NCBI GenBank assembly: GCA_963930655.1
Contig: OZ005619.1
Location: 248,001 to 312,000, forward strand
From: Myrica gale
Lineage: Eukaryota > Streptophyta > Magnoliopsida > Fagales > Myricaceae
DNA: 64,000 nucleotides
Reading direction: 5' to 3'
The translations under genes were made by a program, and so were the position numbers. Position 1 is the stretch's first letter. Each line of letters starts with the position of its first letter. The notes beneath the pieces were generated by a model that saw nothing but the letters and a program-made list of their open reading frames with translations, searched no databases and was not told the origin of the DNA. Below are positions 12,749-25,533 of the stretch, one piece after another.

Positions 12749-13540
12749 CTTCTGTCAATCGATTTCTGGTCTGTTAATACCTTAAATTGATTTCTTTGTT
12801 TCTTTTCTTGTGGGTACTTTAGTTTTGTTGTTCATTCACTAAAATCCGGACTTTTGTTCTTTCACACATGCCGTTATAAGGTTATGCCGCTCTGTCCTTT
12901 GCATGCGTCGACACATGCCCTCCAAGCTTCGCTTCACGCTCCCCCCACATGCCTTGCATTTGACAGCACGCGCCCGTTTAGCTATGGCCCACCATCTATC
13001 TCCGGCCCGACCTAGTCTTATTCCCGCTGGCCCGATTTCGTCCGACCCGTCATGCTCAGCCAACCCAATTCCGCCCTGGCTTGTCACGCACAGTCCGGCT
13101 TGTCACGCCCAAATACAAGGATGTGGGAGGCACGCTTTGATTTATTTGGCAAAGAAAGTACCCACAACGATTTCAGTGGTTATGTTTGGTGAGCTACTGA
13201 TCGGTTTTCAGTTTCCATCTTTGTTTTGGCTTTCGTCAAACTACGTTGTCTTTTTTTTTTCTAGCTTGTCTGTGTCAACTGAAAACACTGATCTTGTCTT
13301 ATTTGTTTAATTTAGTTTGAATGAGCTACTTCCTTCGTCGGCGAGGGCCCAGTTTGGCCTACATTAAAAAAAACAAAAGAAAGCATTTATGGTTCGCATG
13401 CATTCCCTTCTCCTTTCTGTTACTCTATTTCATTAGTAAAATGAATTTCCATATTCAAACCCATGAAAGATGGTGATCTAACTTAAGGAAGATTCAAATC
13501 TCAAAAGTATTAAAGTTACTTTTGGCAGAACACAATGAAT
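12749..13540. other. Probable copia leader remnant and unclassified sequence
   Basis: Bases 12840-13130 are unusually GC-rich for this window, with many CCCG/GCCC words, and follow the primer-binding site directly. The rest shows nothing I recognise. Confidence 0.35.
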
Positions 13541-13544
13541 CTAA

Positions 13545-13760
13545 ACTTCTGCTTCAAGCTGGTTTCATGCTGATCCGATCTTTTGCTTTGTCCCTCCAAT
13601 ATCCGCTTTACATAATGCAGTATCTAAGGGGGATATTGTCCCTAATTACAAAAGGGAGGAAAGGATTGCTAATCCTGATATGTTTTTAAAAAGATTTAAG
13701 GGGATTCCAAAAGCGTCTAGTAGATTAGTGGAAGTTGTTGCAAGTTTTTATTGGTTTTAG
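13545..13760 (+). other. Unrecognised open reading segment without a start codon
   Basis: An open frame of about 70 codons, bounded by stops, reads TSASSWFHADPIFCFVPP at its start, with the later peptide ISALHNAVSKGD. The composition looks protein-like, but I cannot match it to a family. It is most likely a decayed piece of a mobile element or gene; it could also be chance. Confidence 0.25.
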
Positions 13761-16700
13761 ATACGAAACTATTCCCCCCAAAGATTTCTCAGATCTGATC
13801 AGCCATCTTTTTTCTTGGGGTCATAATATTCTCAATCATGAAAAGCAGGAAGTCGGTCAAGCACTCATGGTAACGTATGAACACAGAGAAATTGTAGTTA
13901 ACTAGATTTGTGTGAGAGATGAGGTTGGAGAACCTACAAGCACTCAGCGGTTGAGTGCACTCCCGATTAACGATTGGATTTCCATTAATTTGTAATAACA
14001 AAAGTACTTCCTTTGAACCTGCTCAATCCCTCCATGTACTCAATCCAATGCCATTTTAGGCTCTAAAGTAGAACTCTGGATGCTGATGAGTCCTATATCA
14101 CCTGAAATTCTTCAAGTTTAAGTCGAGGGCAATTTGACTACTTTTGGGTTGAAGAGTATAAAGGGGTTCTAGTGTTCATCCCTAATAGGCCGCGAAGGAA
14201 AAAGAACGCCTGTCTGCACTAAAAGGGATGCACATCATGCATTTTAGGCTGGTTGTGAGTCAATTACTGATCTCAGATTCACTGTATGATCGCACTAATA
14301 TCATTCCCTTACATGACCAATATACCATTAGTGGTCTTGAAGTTGAAATCTTTTCTTCTCAAGCTGCAACAGTACGTACTGATTTCCACATAAACCAGTC
14401 CCATGCACGCTTTTTTTTTTTTTCTAAGCCAAAATAAAAAGCATCCATAGATGAATTTTTGAAACTTCTGATTCCCTTTGGAATAAGTAAAGCAAATTGG
14501 AGCCATTTTTGGCCAAGAGTCGTAAACTTTTTAAGTTTCAGGAAACAAAGAGGGGTTTTTGTTTTCTCTTTGGTTTTTCTCTTCCAAGGATTCCTCATGA
14601 TCCTTGGATCTACCTGTAAGATCTGTTTTGGGTAGCAATACCTGGACCACATGTAATGATTGGCGCATATGCTGGGAATTAACAAGTTTAGGTTTTTTCT
14701 TTTTCCATTTCTTTTTCGTAAACAAGAAAAAGAAATGGTGGATATTGTAACCAAAGTTTGAAACATAATCTTCCTTGCTTCCATTCTCAGAAACCTTCAA
14801 CAAAGGATTAAAAACGCATCTACACTCTTTCCATAATCATGGTTAAAAGGAAAAAACTTTTAAAAGCTTAAAGAAAATACAACTTCCTAAAATGGATCTT
14901 AGTTCATCCTGAGATCTGCTTTTATGATACCCCTGCAGGGAACCAAAAAGAAAACGAAATAAGACGATATTTTTTGGTGAAGATTTCATTAGGATTGTCA
15001 AGTTTTCATGCATTCCTAGTTTGAAGCCAAATGACAGAAACTAGTGAATAGTAAAGACAAGTTGGAGGACCATAGAGAACCTGCAAGTTGGGTCAAGAAA
15101 CTTGTCTTTTCTTTGGGTATATTCTTCCCCCCTCAAATCAGTCTAATTTGGCAAAAGAGGTTCAAATGTGCAAGTACCACAACCTTGTTGAGAAAGGTCT
15201 TCCACATTGAGGGAGACTCATAACGTGCTGACCACTGTAAGTCTGAAACGTTACAATCAACCATAATGCATTTAAAAAGGAAATAGCTCCAAACCTTCAC
15301 ACTTTCCATTATTCATATCTATGAAAACGTGTCCCCATCGGTAAGTAGAAGGATCTAATGGTGTATTCATATCTAGTGCAAGATGAATTCCATTTAGTTT
15401 GTTTGAAACTCAAATTCTGCAGCATATTGCATGAACAATTCACAAGTTTTTTAGGCAACTTCTTAGTTGTGTCAATCCAACGGACGAATAGAAAGCAAAT
15501 TTGTATTCATCAAGTTGTCATTCACTCTGCTTATGGATGTTCTGCCATTTTAATACCAATTAAGCTCGTCATGCATCAACATGGAAACAGTCAGCAAGTA
15601 AAAATCCATGGTGGGTTCAAGGGAGGAAAAATTTGGTGGAGAGCTGGTCACTTCTCTTGAAAAGATTATTTTCTTTTTAATGTTGGCATCAAGGTTATCT
15701 GCAATGACCCCTGTTTTGTTTATACTTGGGGGAGATAGATCGGACCTCTATGCAAATTGCAGTCTGGCATCCACCTGTGTTGTGGTCCTTGTCTGAAGAA
15801 CAATAATATTGCCTTGAAATATACTATTCAAGTGCTTGACAATATTAATTTGATGTAAATAGAAATGTTCCCCCACCATTTGGGGGATGCAATAAAGTTT
15901 TGAACTTTCGAACCCATACGTTTTTGGTGAACGCTTTTTCAAAGTCAAGGGTCAAGTTGCTTGCTAAACATCGATTATTACTGCTTCGAATTTGAATGAG
16001 TCTGAAGTTTTGACCTTAAGGAGATTCCATGAATGAAATTATGAAAGAACAAGCAAATGGCAACGCCGTTGTTTCTAGGCTTCGTTTTGTTTACATGGAT
16101 GCTACCTTTTCTTGACTTTTTGGCAGAAAAATCGCTACTCTGAAACGGCCAATCAGTGTCATGCTTGGCTGTAGTCATTGGAGGGAAGATGGAGGAATGT
16201 AAGAAAGTTGACCAACTTAATTTGTTTTAATGCCTAAATTCACCAACGCTTTCTGGCCATTCTTCCTATCTTATGGGAGAATTCCTGGTCCTTTGGAGGT
16301 TAGTTTCTACTAACCACTTTACACGCATATATGATTGCTTAAAAAGATACCAGAAGTGAAAGAAATCGATACTACTGTAGCATGACTAGCTAGATGAATG
16401 ACTCACCAAAAAAAAAAACGATGGGTTTGCTCTAGGAGGGAGAAAAACACTATAAACAGCGCTTGAATCTCCACCAAATGAAAATTTCAGTACGGTGATC
16501 AGAAAAAAAAAATCAGTATAGTACTTGTACCACTTTGCTCCGAGTTTTTTGTTTCTGGGTAATTGGTAAGTAGTATTATAAACTAAAATATACGAGAGTC
16601 GGGGATAACCCCTTATGCAGCCAGGGATTTCATCCCCAGCAACCCAGTATAGCCCAGAATTGAGTGCTTCGCAACAAAGCAAAGGCCACAATCAATCTAC

Positions 16701-19594
16701 CTCTTGCTAAATCACATTTCCATTGAAATTTCACAAGACAGATTTTGCGCACATGAGCCATGCAATGGGAAGTGTTTCATCCTTTTCCTTTAGCCCTCTG
16801 TTTTCTAGTATAAACGCCATTAAAAACTCTTACCCGTTGTTTGAGTACACCAACAATCTATAAACTTGGTGTACCATAAGATTTGCTTCCACTGTGTATT
16901 TGGAAATCATTGGCAGAGCCACAACACACCCATATCAAACAAGCAAAACTAAGCAATTCATAGTAATTGCTTCTCTTTTTAACTCTACTATCAGAGATGG
17001 GAAACTTCAATGTACAAGGCCTCGTATACTGGACTAAGTTCTATCCTAATGCTTAGAAAAAAAAAAGGTTCTATCCTAATCATTACAATATAGCAGAATT
17101 AAAGCTTTTGAAGCTAACAAACTGTACGTGATCATAAGGAAACTGCAACCCCATGATCATGACTATTGTTATTCACCACGCAAAACCTGCTAGGCTTGGG
17201 CTGGAAGTTCCTCCTCCTCTGGAGATCATGGCTGGAGGGCTTGATTATATGGAGGAGAAAGGCTCTCAATGAATTCACCTTCGTAATCGCGGCCAACTCC
17301 CATTGGCTCGACGAAACACGTACCGTCGGTCGATTGAAGGCCTTGTGGGGATGAGAATTCCGGTGAAGACTGCACCTGAATGAGCCTGGATGTGTGGTGG
17401 GTGCACACAAGCATGTCCTGGTTGTTGCCTGGGACTTCGGATGTGGAGGAGGTACGTTCTTTGTGGTCATTTCAACTCCTAAGAATCTGGTTAGGATCTT
17501 CTTTTTTTTTTCTGCAGCAAACCTAGCTGGAGGTGTTGGAATTGTGCTCCTTTTTGTAGCTTCTTCTGGTTTTAATTCCATTATTGACCTTTTTTTGAAA
17601 CTTCCTTGTGTTACGCAGTCACGCTTTGAGCTATAACACGGTATTTTTCAATTGGGCCGACATTGAGCAGCATTACCAAGCTACCCTTGTTACATTTTTC
17701 AATTTTTGTCTCTAATTAACCTTGAAAAGACAAAAGAGTCTATAATGAAAGAAATTGCCTGGAAAACTCCAAGGTCTATCAATGGAGCAGTGCTCGACAA
17801 TAAAAAGGGTTTGCTTATTTTTCCTACTCTCATAAATCAGGAAAGGGTTTCAGAAATTGGCATTGGGAACCAAATGACATTAACGCTATACCTTAGCAAA
17901 GAAGGTTAGGGGGTTACTTTCTGCCAAAGCACGTTAACCATAATGTTAACTGCAATGTTGGTGATACCTTTCAAGCTGGTACCACTCGAAAAATCCCATT
18001 TGGCATGCAACATAACTGTCAGGATAGAATACGATTTCTAATATTAATTGATCCAAACCATATTTAAATATCAAGTTTCTTTTAACTAGCTTGGCAAAGT
18101 GGGTCCTATATTATATATTTATGAGGGCTCTAGTCTCTAGGATGCTTAATATTCCCACACCCCCACACCCAAATGAGACACGTTCCCTCCGTATCTGATA
18201 CATTCATCCTTTAGTTTAGAAGTAGTCATCTCTACTTTTGTGTGGCTAGAGTCATGCAAAACCCTCTATAGAGCTTTATTATAATGGATCGATCCTCTAT
18301 AAATTTATGTATGTGCAATTTAAAAAAAGATAACCATAATAAATAGATCCAATTGTAAGGCTTTGTTGCTTAAAAATTTACACGGACTATATTAAATGAT
18401 ATGAAATTCATCTAATTATGTTTATATCTTTCTGAATTACATAGTATAATTGTGAAGAATTGCATAAAATCATAATGCCCTCGTGACCTCCGGACATTAT
18501 AAAGACGACCACGATATCTTACCAACATTGAGATTTGGGTCGGGGACACATTGGTAAAACCAGAGTGTCACATATAAATGGCACAAAACATTGGACTCAA
18601 GCCCACCGGTTTGGTGTGGGATTAAGGTGGTACTCCGACAATGTTATATTAAGGTTTTATTCAGACGCTTCTAGGCATTTTTATCTCTCTATGATTTGAA
18701 GAGTTGGAGACCCCACTTTTGGATGCTCTGATCAAAAGAACATGTGTACGCGTATACGAAGTCTCTTACGTGTTAATAAACTTCAATGACGCTGATTGAT
18801 GGTAAGCTATGTCTTATTAGCGGACAAAGGTAATAGATTATCAAGATTTTCTCATCTTCTGCATTAAATTAACATCGAAGGCTGCAAATATTGGTTTTTG
18901 GTCAAGGATGGGGATTCAAGGTGGAGGTCCCATGATTGGATGGTTCAGAACCTGTGGCAGTCAATGGTCTGAAGATTCCTTCTCTTTGAATATGTTCTCA
19001 AATGCTTTCACATCCAAGCATCCTAATCTGTCTATATGATAATCCTAAAGCCTTGGGATGAACCAAAAGAGTTGGTACTACGGGTTGGTTTCCACATGGT
19101 ACGCTAATTTATAGTCTTGATGCTCTGAAACTTTCTGGATTGAAGCTTTTGCTCGAAATCCAAAGGACTTCTGTACAAAAAATTAGGAACTGATCCCTCA
19201 AAAGATGTGTTCCCTTATTGCCAGCTGAGCCAAGCTTTTTGGGTGATGCGCATAACCCTCTACCATACGATAGATGGCACCTTCTACAGAAGGCAACGAA
19301 AGACTTCCCATGTGCCTCGACACTGTAAATTGCTTGCCAAAATGAAAACTTTCAAATGACAATTACGAGCCAACCAGTACTGAAACGAGGGACATACTGA
19401 TTCAAGAAGGATGCAACCAAAGACGAAAGCATTAAGTTGCTCCATGCGAGCCAGAGGATCATTAGTATAATGTACAAAAATTATCTGATGTAAAACTTAC
19501 ATGTACATGATAACTCTTTAACCTAGCAAAGATGATTCAAGTATCTTGCCTTCCCTTGCCATGACTTCTCATCAAAGGACATAGCCATAGATGT
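13761..19594. other. Long intergenic stretch with no supported gene
   Basis: Many short open frames exist on both strands, but none shows a recognisable domain or convincing splice sites. The most protein-like are minus-strand frames at 17132-17581 and 17226-17414, which overlap in different frames and have no family resemblance. Bases 14550-14800 contain an AAG/CTT-rich stretch. I cannot exclude a fast-evolving or non-coding gene. Confidence 0.4.
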
Positions 19595-22500
19595 TTATCT
19601 GGCCTTGCTTCTTTCATCCAAGGAGCTAGCCATAAACTGTTTAGTATACACACGATGGCGTCTCTCTCTAGCATAAATAACCCAGAACATCAATGAGAGC
19701 ATTATAGCAGCAGATACTATCACCAACCCAATATAGATCCATTTGCTATATTTTCCCAGATCAGGACAATGGTGATTGCTAATTTCCGTGAATGCTTCCC
19801 GTGCAAAAGTACAGTCTTGCAGACCAACTAAGAATGGAGAATAACGATACAAACCATAGCTAACATTTACAGCAGCTGCCATCTGGTTGTAGAAGGTTGG
19901 GGTCAACCGGCCAGGTGTGGTACAAATACCAGATGCTGAAACTTGACAGGTATAGTTCTTCCACACCTGCTTGAAACAAAGGTTGAAAGTTTCGCTCAAT
20001 GACCTTTATCAAACATTTGATATGTTTAAAGGACGAGAAGGTAAGTTTTGGACGCAGGAAAAAGCAAAGAGATTTGGACACAGATATTCACAAAAGATTA
20101 TCTCTTAGCCCCTGTATTAGGACTTCAACCTCTAAAAATCAACATCGATTTATATTAAACATCAAAGAGCCAAAGATACCCAATTTCATCAGTTGAATCT
20201 TTTACTGGATTGTTATCAATTACTATTCTCATCTAAATGGAAAACGAGTCCCCATAGTATGACCAGACTTGGGACCATATATGAGAACTTGGGCTAAAAC
20301 TAGGACATCAATCACATGTCATGCATTTTTTCCATAAGGTCCCCATGTCACGCATTTCTTCCAAACTAAAAGCCAAATACTTCAGTTACAATACCTTAGT
20401 AGCATTCTTCAACTCCAACTCACCAGTTGCACATTGCCTATCTGTGAGATCAGACTTAAACGGGTTGCAAAGAACAGGCACCAATGGACCAGATTGATTG
20501 AAATACAGGGGCCCAGCATTGGGTGGGAAATTGACATTAGAAATGTTGTTGATCATGCTGTCAACCACAATGACAAGTTGGTAGGTGACATTTTTGGATT
20601 GTGATAGGGTTTCTTGTGCAGTTGCATTGTCCACACATGGGAGTATATCATCTAAAGTTGTGTGTGCAGCAGGGTTCTGGACCCATTCATCCATTGCAAC
20701 GCATGAATCTGCAACCACACTAATGCATTTACAAAAAAATCATTAGATCTATCAACTATATCTGCATAACATAGTTGTACCTAAACAGCAAGAACATTTA
20801 TAAACTTATCCAACAAATCTCCTAATAGAACAAAGATAACTATCAAGCAGCTTGATATAGAAAGGCAATGGGAATAAAGAAAAGCAAATACCAATTCTTC
20901 TCCTGAGTTACTTATAAAAAAAAAAACATTCTCCTGAGTTGATGAAGTGCACTGTAGTACCAGGAAAGGTTGTACCAAAGAATTCCAGGGATCAATAGTA
21001 TACACTAACGATTCATATCCACCATGAAAGGTCAATAACATACAATAACCAAAGGGCTGGAGCCAAGCACGATTGTCTGGATGTCAGAGCAATCTGCAGG
21101 CCAAGCAAAAAGTGTCCCCCAGAAGTTTGATATTGAAGCAAACCGGTTGACTCTTTCCATGAATGAAGTTCTCTTACTAAGCAGACAAATAAACATGTCC
21201 TTGGTATTTTGAATGTTCATTGGATTATGCCAGAGAGGGTGGTGGATGTGCTTTCTTATTGGAATTGGAAATTTGCGGATCCTTTTGCCAAGGCGATTTG
21301 GAGGATGATTCCAAGGTGTATATGGTGGTGTCTTTGGAGGGAGCGAAATAGAAGATGTTTTGATGATTCTGCTCGTTCTCTAGGGAGTTTGCAGGGAGAT
21401 GTGTTTCAATTTCTTTTTTTCTTGGCTCCTGCTGTGTTGGGGGGGGGGGGGGGGCGCTTTCTTGACTATCTTGATTTTATTAGCTTTGAGTGATGCCAGT
21501 TCAATCTTTGTACTGTTTTCACCTCTTCTTTTTTCTTTTTTCTTTTTTTTGATAATTAAGCCAATCTTATTAAAAAGAAGAAAAACCAAGTACACGCAAC
21601 AACGAAAATAACAGTACAAGAGAATATACTGAAGAAGCCAAACACAAGCAAACTAGAGAAGCCAACAAAACTCTCCCAATAAACAAAAACACCCTCAACC
21701 CACTAGCCAACCAGACTCTCCCACCCGCCCTCAGTGCCAACAGGACGCCACAAATGAGTCCCCTAGCAGTCCAGCCCATAGCTTTTAGACTTCTTAGCGA
21801 GCGAAGAAGACCCTTCATAATTAACCGAAGACTTCAACCCCTTCAACTCCCTGAGCATCCTCCCCCCTGACTTTCTGGCGAGCCACCCCTCACCAGCTGG
21901 GCAAAGGAAACACCCTTCCTAACCTCTGGCTCTGCATGCCCCGCGCTTGAACGACGCATCCCTCCAATAACTGAAATCATCTCCTCACAAGATTGAGCGA
22001 AGGCTTGCCAGCCAAAGCCCGACCGCCCCTCTGGGATCCTTGCTGCCCCCCTCCGCCGGCTGTCCCCAAATTCCACCAACACGACGTATCTACCATGCTC
22101 ATTCGAGCATTTCTGGGCAAGAAACGCACACGAGGATTCATTGAACTTCACCGGAATATCTTTGTCTTCGTTCCCCTCCGCCAGTTTGCCAAAGAGATTG
22201 GCAAGCCAAACCACCCCATATCTGCCAATACGAACGAAGCTCTGCGATTTCCGACTCGACTCTGATAACGTAACGAGACCCAACTTGCTAACCGAGAAAT
22301 GAAATGTCTTCGCCTCAATCACTAAACTACGAAAAAAAACCATCTAACTACGAAAAAAAGCCATCTTAACTACGAAGCCACTAAGTATGACTCATTGGAC
22401 AACGTTTTTCTTTTCTGCTATCCACCACTAGAACATTCCTGTTTTGTATCTTTTCTTTTCTCCACACCATTCTTCTTCTTTTTTTAATAAAACTGATCTT

Positions 22501-24941
22501 ACTTATAAAAAAAATAAAAACTAAGCAGACAAATAACAACCACCTTTTTGGTCTGTTTTTCATTAGTTTCATTGCCAATAACTCCGTTATAGTCATTAAA
22601 TGAAAATTGAAAAAGAATTTCATGTGGAAGGGCACTTCCACATGACACTGCAACCATTAATGTACTACACAAATTTTTACTCCTCACTTCGCATAGACAA
22701 ACTCACACAATAAACGACAAGAACTACTAAAGAAACACAATGATAATAAGCAAGCATGTACACTATTCAAATAATTTGCAACTACACAATGATCAGAAAC
22801 AGCAACTACACAAAGTATGTACAGGAAACTTTGCTGCTACGGCAGAGGGTAAGTTTTCCACTTAATTTCAATTGAGGGAAAGTTCCACATTTCCACATAC
22901 AACATAATAAACAGAAATCTAACAATTACCAAACCAAACTTACTTATGGAGGAGGAGAAATACACCGCACAAAATGAAAGTGCCAGTGACAAGAATCCAC
23001 CCAATCATCACCAAACTGTAGTCATCAAATGTAAGAATCCATAGAAAAAATATGCCAATTAAAACAGAGGGACTCCAAAATCATAAATGACATGAACAGA
23101 AAAGGGTTTGATGTTTATATCACTTACAAGTACACAAGAGGTTGCAACCCAAGAACCGAAAATACTGCATCAAGGGAAACAACAGTCATGTTTAAAAACG
23201 AAGTTACTCTTAATAAGTCATTTAGTGAGAATAACCCCCATCTATTCAAGAGAACAAAGGGACTTACAAAAACCAATAAATGCCAAAAAGAGCATAACAG
23301 CAGCAATGATAATAAGAGCCAGTCTTCTGCAGAGCAGGCAACAGAGAAAATATTATTCGAAATCATGTCAAGCTCCAGAAAAAAAGTTCTTAGGAGCTCA
23401 TACTTACATGCTATCCAGGACATCTTGTATATCCTTTGAATTATCTGTAGTCTTCTGAGAAAGAGTGGAAGCAGAAGAGTTGATCTTCGTTTCAATATTG
23501 TCAATGTTCTTCCGGAGATCTGATGGCAGAAATATAGAATCCACTGTAATCCCTTTAGCAGCAACAAGATAACCAGATACATTTTTTAGGTTTTCAACCA
23601 CCGTATCTGCCTGATTCACAACATAATCAAGTGTGCTGGTTGTACTGCTATGGAAGTTTCCCTGACCAGTGTACAGAACTACGCATCCAGCACTACAGTT
23701 GTAAAACAAAAAGTTGAGGGAGTCAGAAATTACTTAATAGAAAAATTATACAGTCGAACATAAAAAATAATGACTGCTTTGTAGAGAGAAAGTAAGAGAA
23801 ATACATTGCTGAAAGCGTGAAGAGTATGAGAAAAATAAGGGAGAGAGCATATGCGGTTCCAGAATAGCCATAAGGTTCTTTTGGACAACAGCAAAAGCGG
23901 AGACAGATGATGCACAAGATAAGCCCGAAAAGCACAAACCAAATCCCGGCAATGACGAAGAATGGAGCAGCAGTGAGAGCCACAGACTGCATTATAAAAT
24001 GATAATCGGAGTTAAAACCAAGAAAGTTCATTGACCGAGACAATCTGCCAAACGAGCTAACGCCAGAAGATCAAGACAATTGGAGAAGAAACCAAACCAG
24101 GCAGTTGCAAATTCCAAACAATAAATCAATTCATGGACAATACTAGGAGCACGGCGCTCATAGGCATTAGGCAAACGTTCAGAAACAGAGTATATCTGAA
24201 ACTATAGAGATCCAAAGCCATAAACGAAGCTAGTAGCCCATTATTGATTCTCACACACAATGATATCCTCACAAAATAGTAACAAACCGAAATGCACTAT
24301 AAACAAAAGAGGAAATCAACATAGAGATCCACGACCTAGAGAAAGATACCCCGTACGTAGATGGGAATAGCTACTCATTGATTGTCGTACACAAATAAGC
24401 ACACTTGTTATACCCAGAAAGCAATTATAGGATTATAACTCAACAAAAAAGGAAACCCAGATGACAGATAATTGGAACAGAGTTTTAGCACACAAAAAAA
24501 AAGAGAACAAAAAAGACTCACGGCCCAGTAATGTTCGTTGCGGATATTCCAGCCACCAGTGTAGCGCTTAAACCCATCAAGAGGGTCCCTCCTGTACGTC
24601 CTCTTCTCAGCCAATATCAGAGAAGAGTTCCCTGTACTCTCCTCCGCAAGAAACCTCGGCCTTCCGTTCCATTGCACCGCCCCCTCGTATCCTCTCTTGA
24701 CAGGAACCTCTATAACGTAAAAAGCAACAAACAAAAAAAATTCATCTTTACATTCCATAAAGTTGCCATGAAAACGTACATAGATTGAGGAAACGAAAAA
24801 ACCAAATAATATCGACGCAGAGACCGTACCTGGGTTACGCAGAGTGTGGTGTACCCGAGAGTTTCCAAAGGCTGAAGAGAAGAAGAGGAAGAGACAGACA
24901 GGAAGAAGAAAAGACAGGCGGTTTGATCTGAAACATAGCAT
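19595..24941 (-). CDS. Five-span plant membrane protein of the AT2G12400/AT2G25270 type (543 aa, 9 exons)
   Basis: Coding exons, all with GT-AG borders and consistent phase: 24830-24941, 24522-24709, 23805-23986, 23408-23692, 23268-23326, 23128-23164, 22944-23015, 20395-20719, 19595-19966 (1632 nt). Residues 1-25 form a signal peptide. RRDPLDGFKRYTGGWNI (about 78-94) is a family signature. Hydrophobic spans lie near 107-131 (followed by a Cys cluster RFCCC), 141-165, 257-276, 286-311 and 504-528. Two large extracellular loops follow spans 2 and 4, the second rich in Cys and N-glycosylation sequons (residues about 312-500). The end YARERRHRVYTKQF is cytosolic and basic. This topology resembles prominin or tweety proteins, but the biochemical role in plants is not known to me; family members have been labelled membrane-fusion proteins. 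Intron 7 (about 2.2 kb) carries a nested LINE insertion. The model looks intact. Confidence 0.9.
21439..21453 (+). repeat. Poly-G run
   Basis: A run of about 15 G lies inside the LINE insertion, between the reverse-transcriptase tail and the 3' region. It is a simple repeat and a likely place for length errors. Confidence 0.8.
21530..22370 (-). mobile_element. Nested LINE-like fragment on the minus strand
   Basis: Read on the minus strand, this piece ends with ATAAGATTGGCTTAATTATC followed by an A-rich tail (T-rich on +, about 21527-21550), a typical plant LINE 3' end. The minus frame 21843-22343 contains RYVVLVEFGDSRRRGAARIP and IPEGRSGFGWQAFA. These resemble the sequence region upstream of reverse transcriptase in many plant LINE-type repeats. 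It appears internally deleted or 5'-truncated. The boundary with the host LINE is approximate. Confidence 0.6.
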
Positions 24942-25317
24942 TGTGGTTTCGCTTCTTTTCGTTTCCGTTCCCTATGGCTGGAAGGTTTTCCGAAGAAGAA
25001 GATGGAGCGACAGAGACACAACCCGTATTTATTCTTAGAACAAGTTGCTTTTCTAAAGATTTTAATTGGTTTTTGTATAAAAATTTATGAATTTTTTTAA
25101 AGATATTTAATTTTTATTAATGAAAAGAATATTTGTTATAATTTATTTTTAAAAAGATATTAAAATTTATGTAAAAAGTTATTAAAAATTATATAAAAAA
25201 TTATTAATATTTATGTATAAAATTTTAAAATTTTAAATGTTTATTAAATATTATTATATTCTAAAATATTTTTAGAAACGATGATGTCTTTAATTTATTA
25301 GCGCTGAGATCCTTGGC
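24942..25317. other. Upstream flank of the membrane-protein gene
   Basis: Bases 24942-25040 are the probable 5' leader and promoter of the minus-strand gene; an AATAAATA sequence (reverse complement near 25028) is a weak TATA candidate. Beyond it the DNA is very AT-rich, with no feature I can name. Confidence 0.3.
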
Positions 25318-25533
25318 ACACGATGGTTGTGTTTGTGTTGAAATATTTTTGGTATTGGGTTTGTGTTGAAATATTTTTGGTATTGGGTTTTGTGTTGGTA
25401 TTGAGTTTAGTGAAAAAGTGAAGAGATGTAATTTTTTATATTTTTGTAATTGTTTAGAGATATTATATTGTAGTATTTTATTAGGAGATATAGAATATTT
25501 AGGGTAATATTGTTGGTGCAAACGCACCTGATG
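25318..25533 (-). repeat. MITE-like element, third copy of the family at 3.4 and 4.0 kb
   Basis: It has the same signature words as 4024-4240: GTGTTGAAATATTTTTGGTA, TTTAGTGAAAAAGTGAAGAG, TATATTGTAGTATTTTATT and the terminal GCAAACGCACC. One end carries a short local duplication (TTGTGTTGAAATATTTTTGG twice). Confidence 0.6.

Larger units (their letters stand above)
21176..22536 (+). mobile_element. 5'-truncated LINE with 17-bp target duplication, interrupted by a second LINE
   Basis: The insertion is bounded by the perfect 17-base direct repeat ACTAAGCAGACAAATAA at 21176-21192 and 22520-22536. The + strand begins inside the C-terminal zinc-binding region of a reverse transcriptase (peptide PRCIWWCLWRERNRRCFDD, about 21305-21365) and ends at 22500-22519 in an A-rich tail, as expected for a 5'-truncated LINE. 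The sequence between about 21530 and 22370 is in the opposite orientation and is a separate, nested element. The whole lies in intron 7 of the membrane-protein gene, antisense to it. Confidence 0.8.

Noticed and set aside
17132-17581. Possible terminal exon of a minus-strand gene
   Set aside because: Two overlapping frames compete, neither has a convincing acceptor upstream in phase, and the protein is unrecognised.
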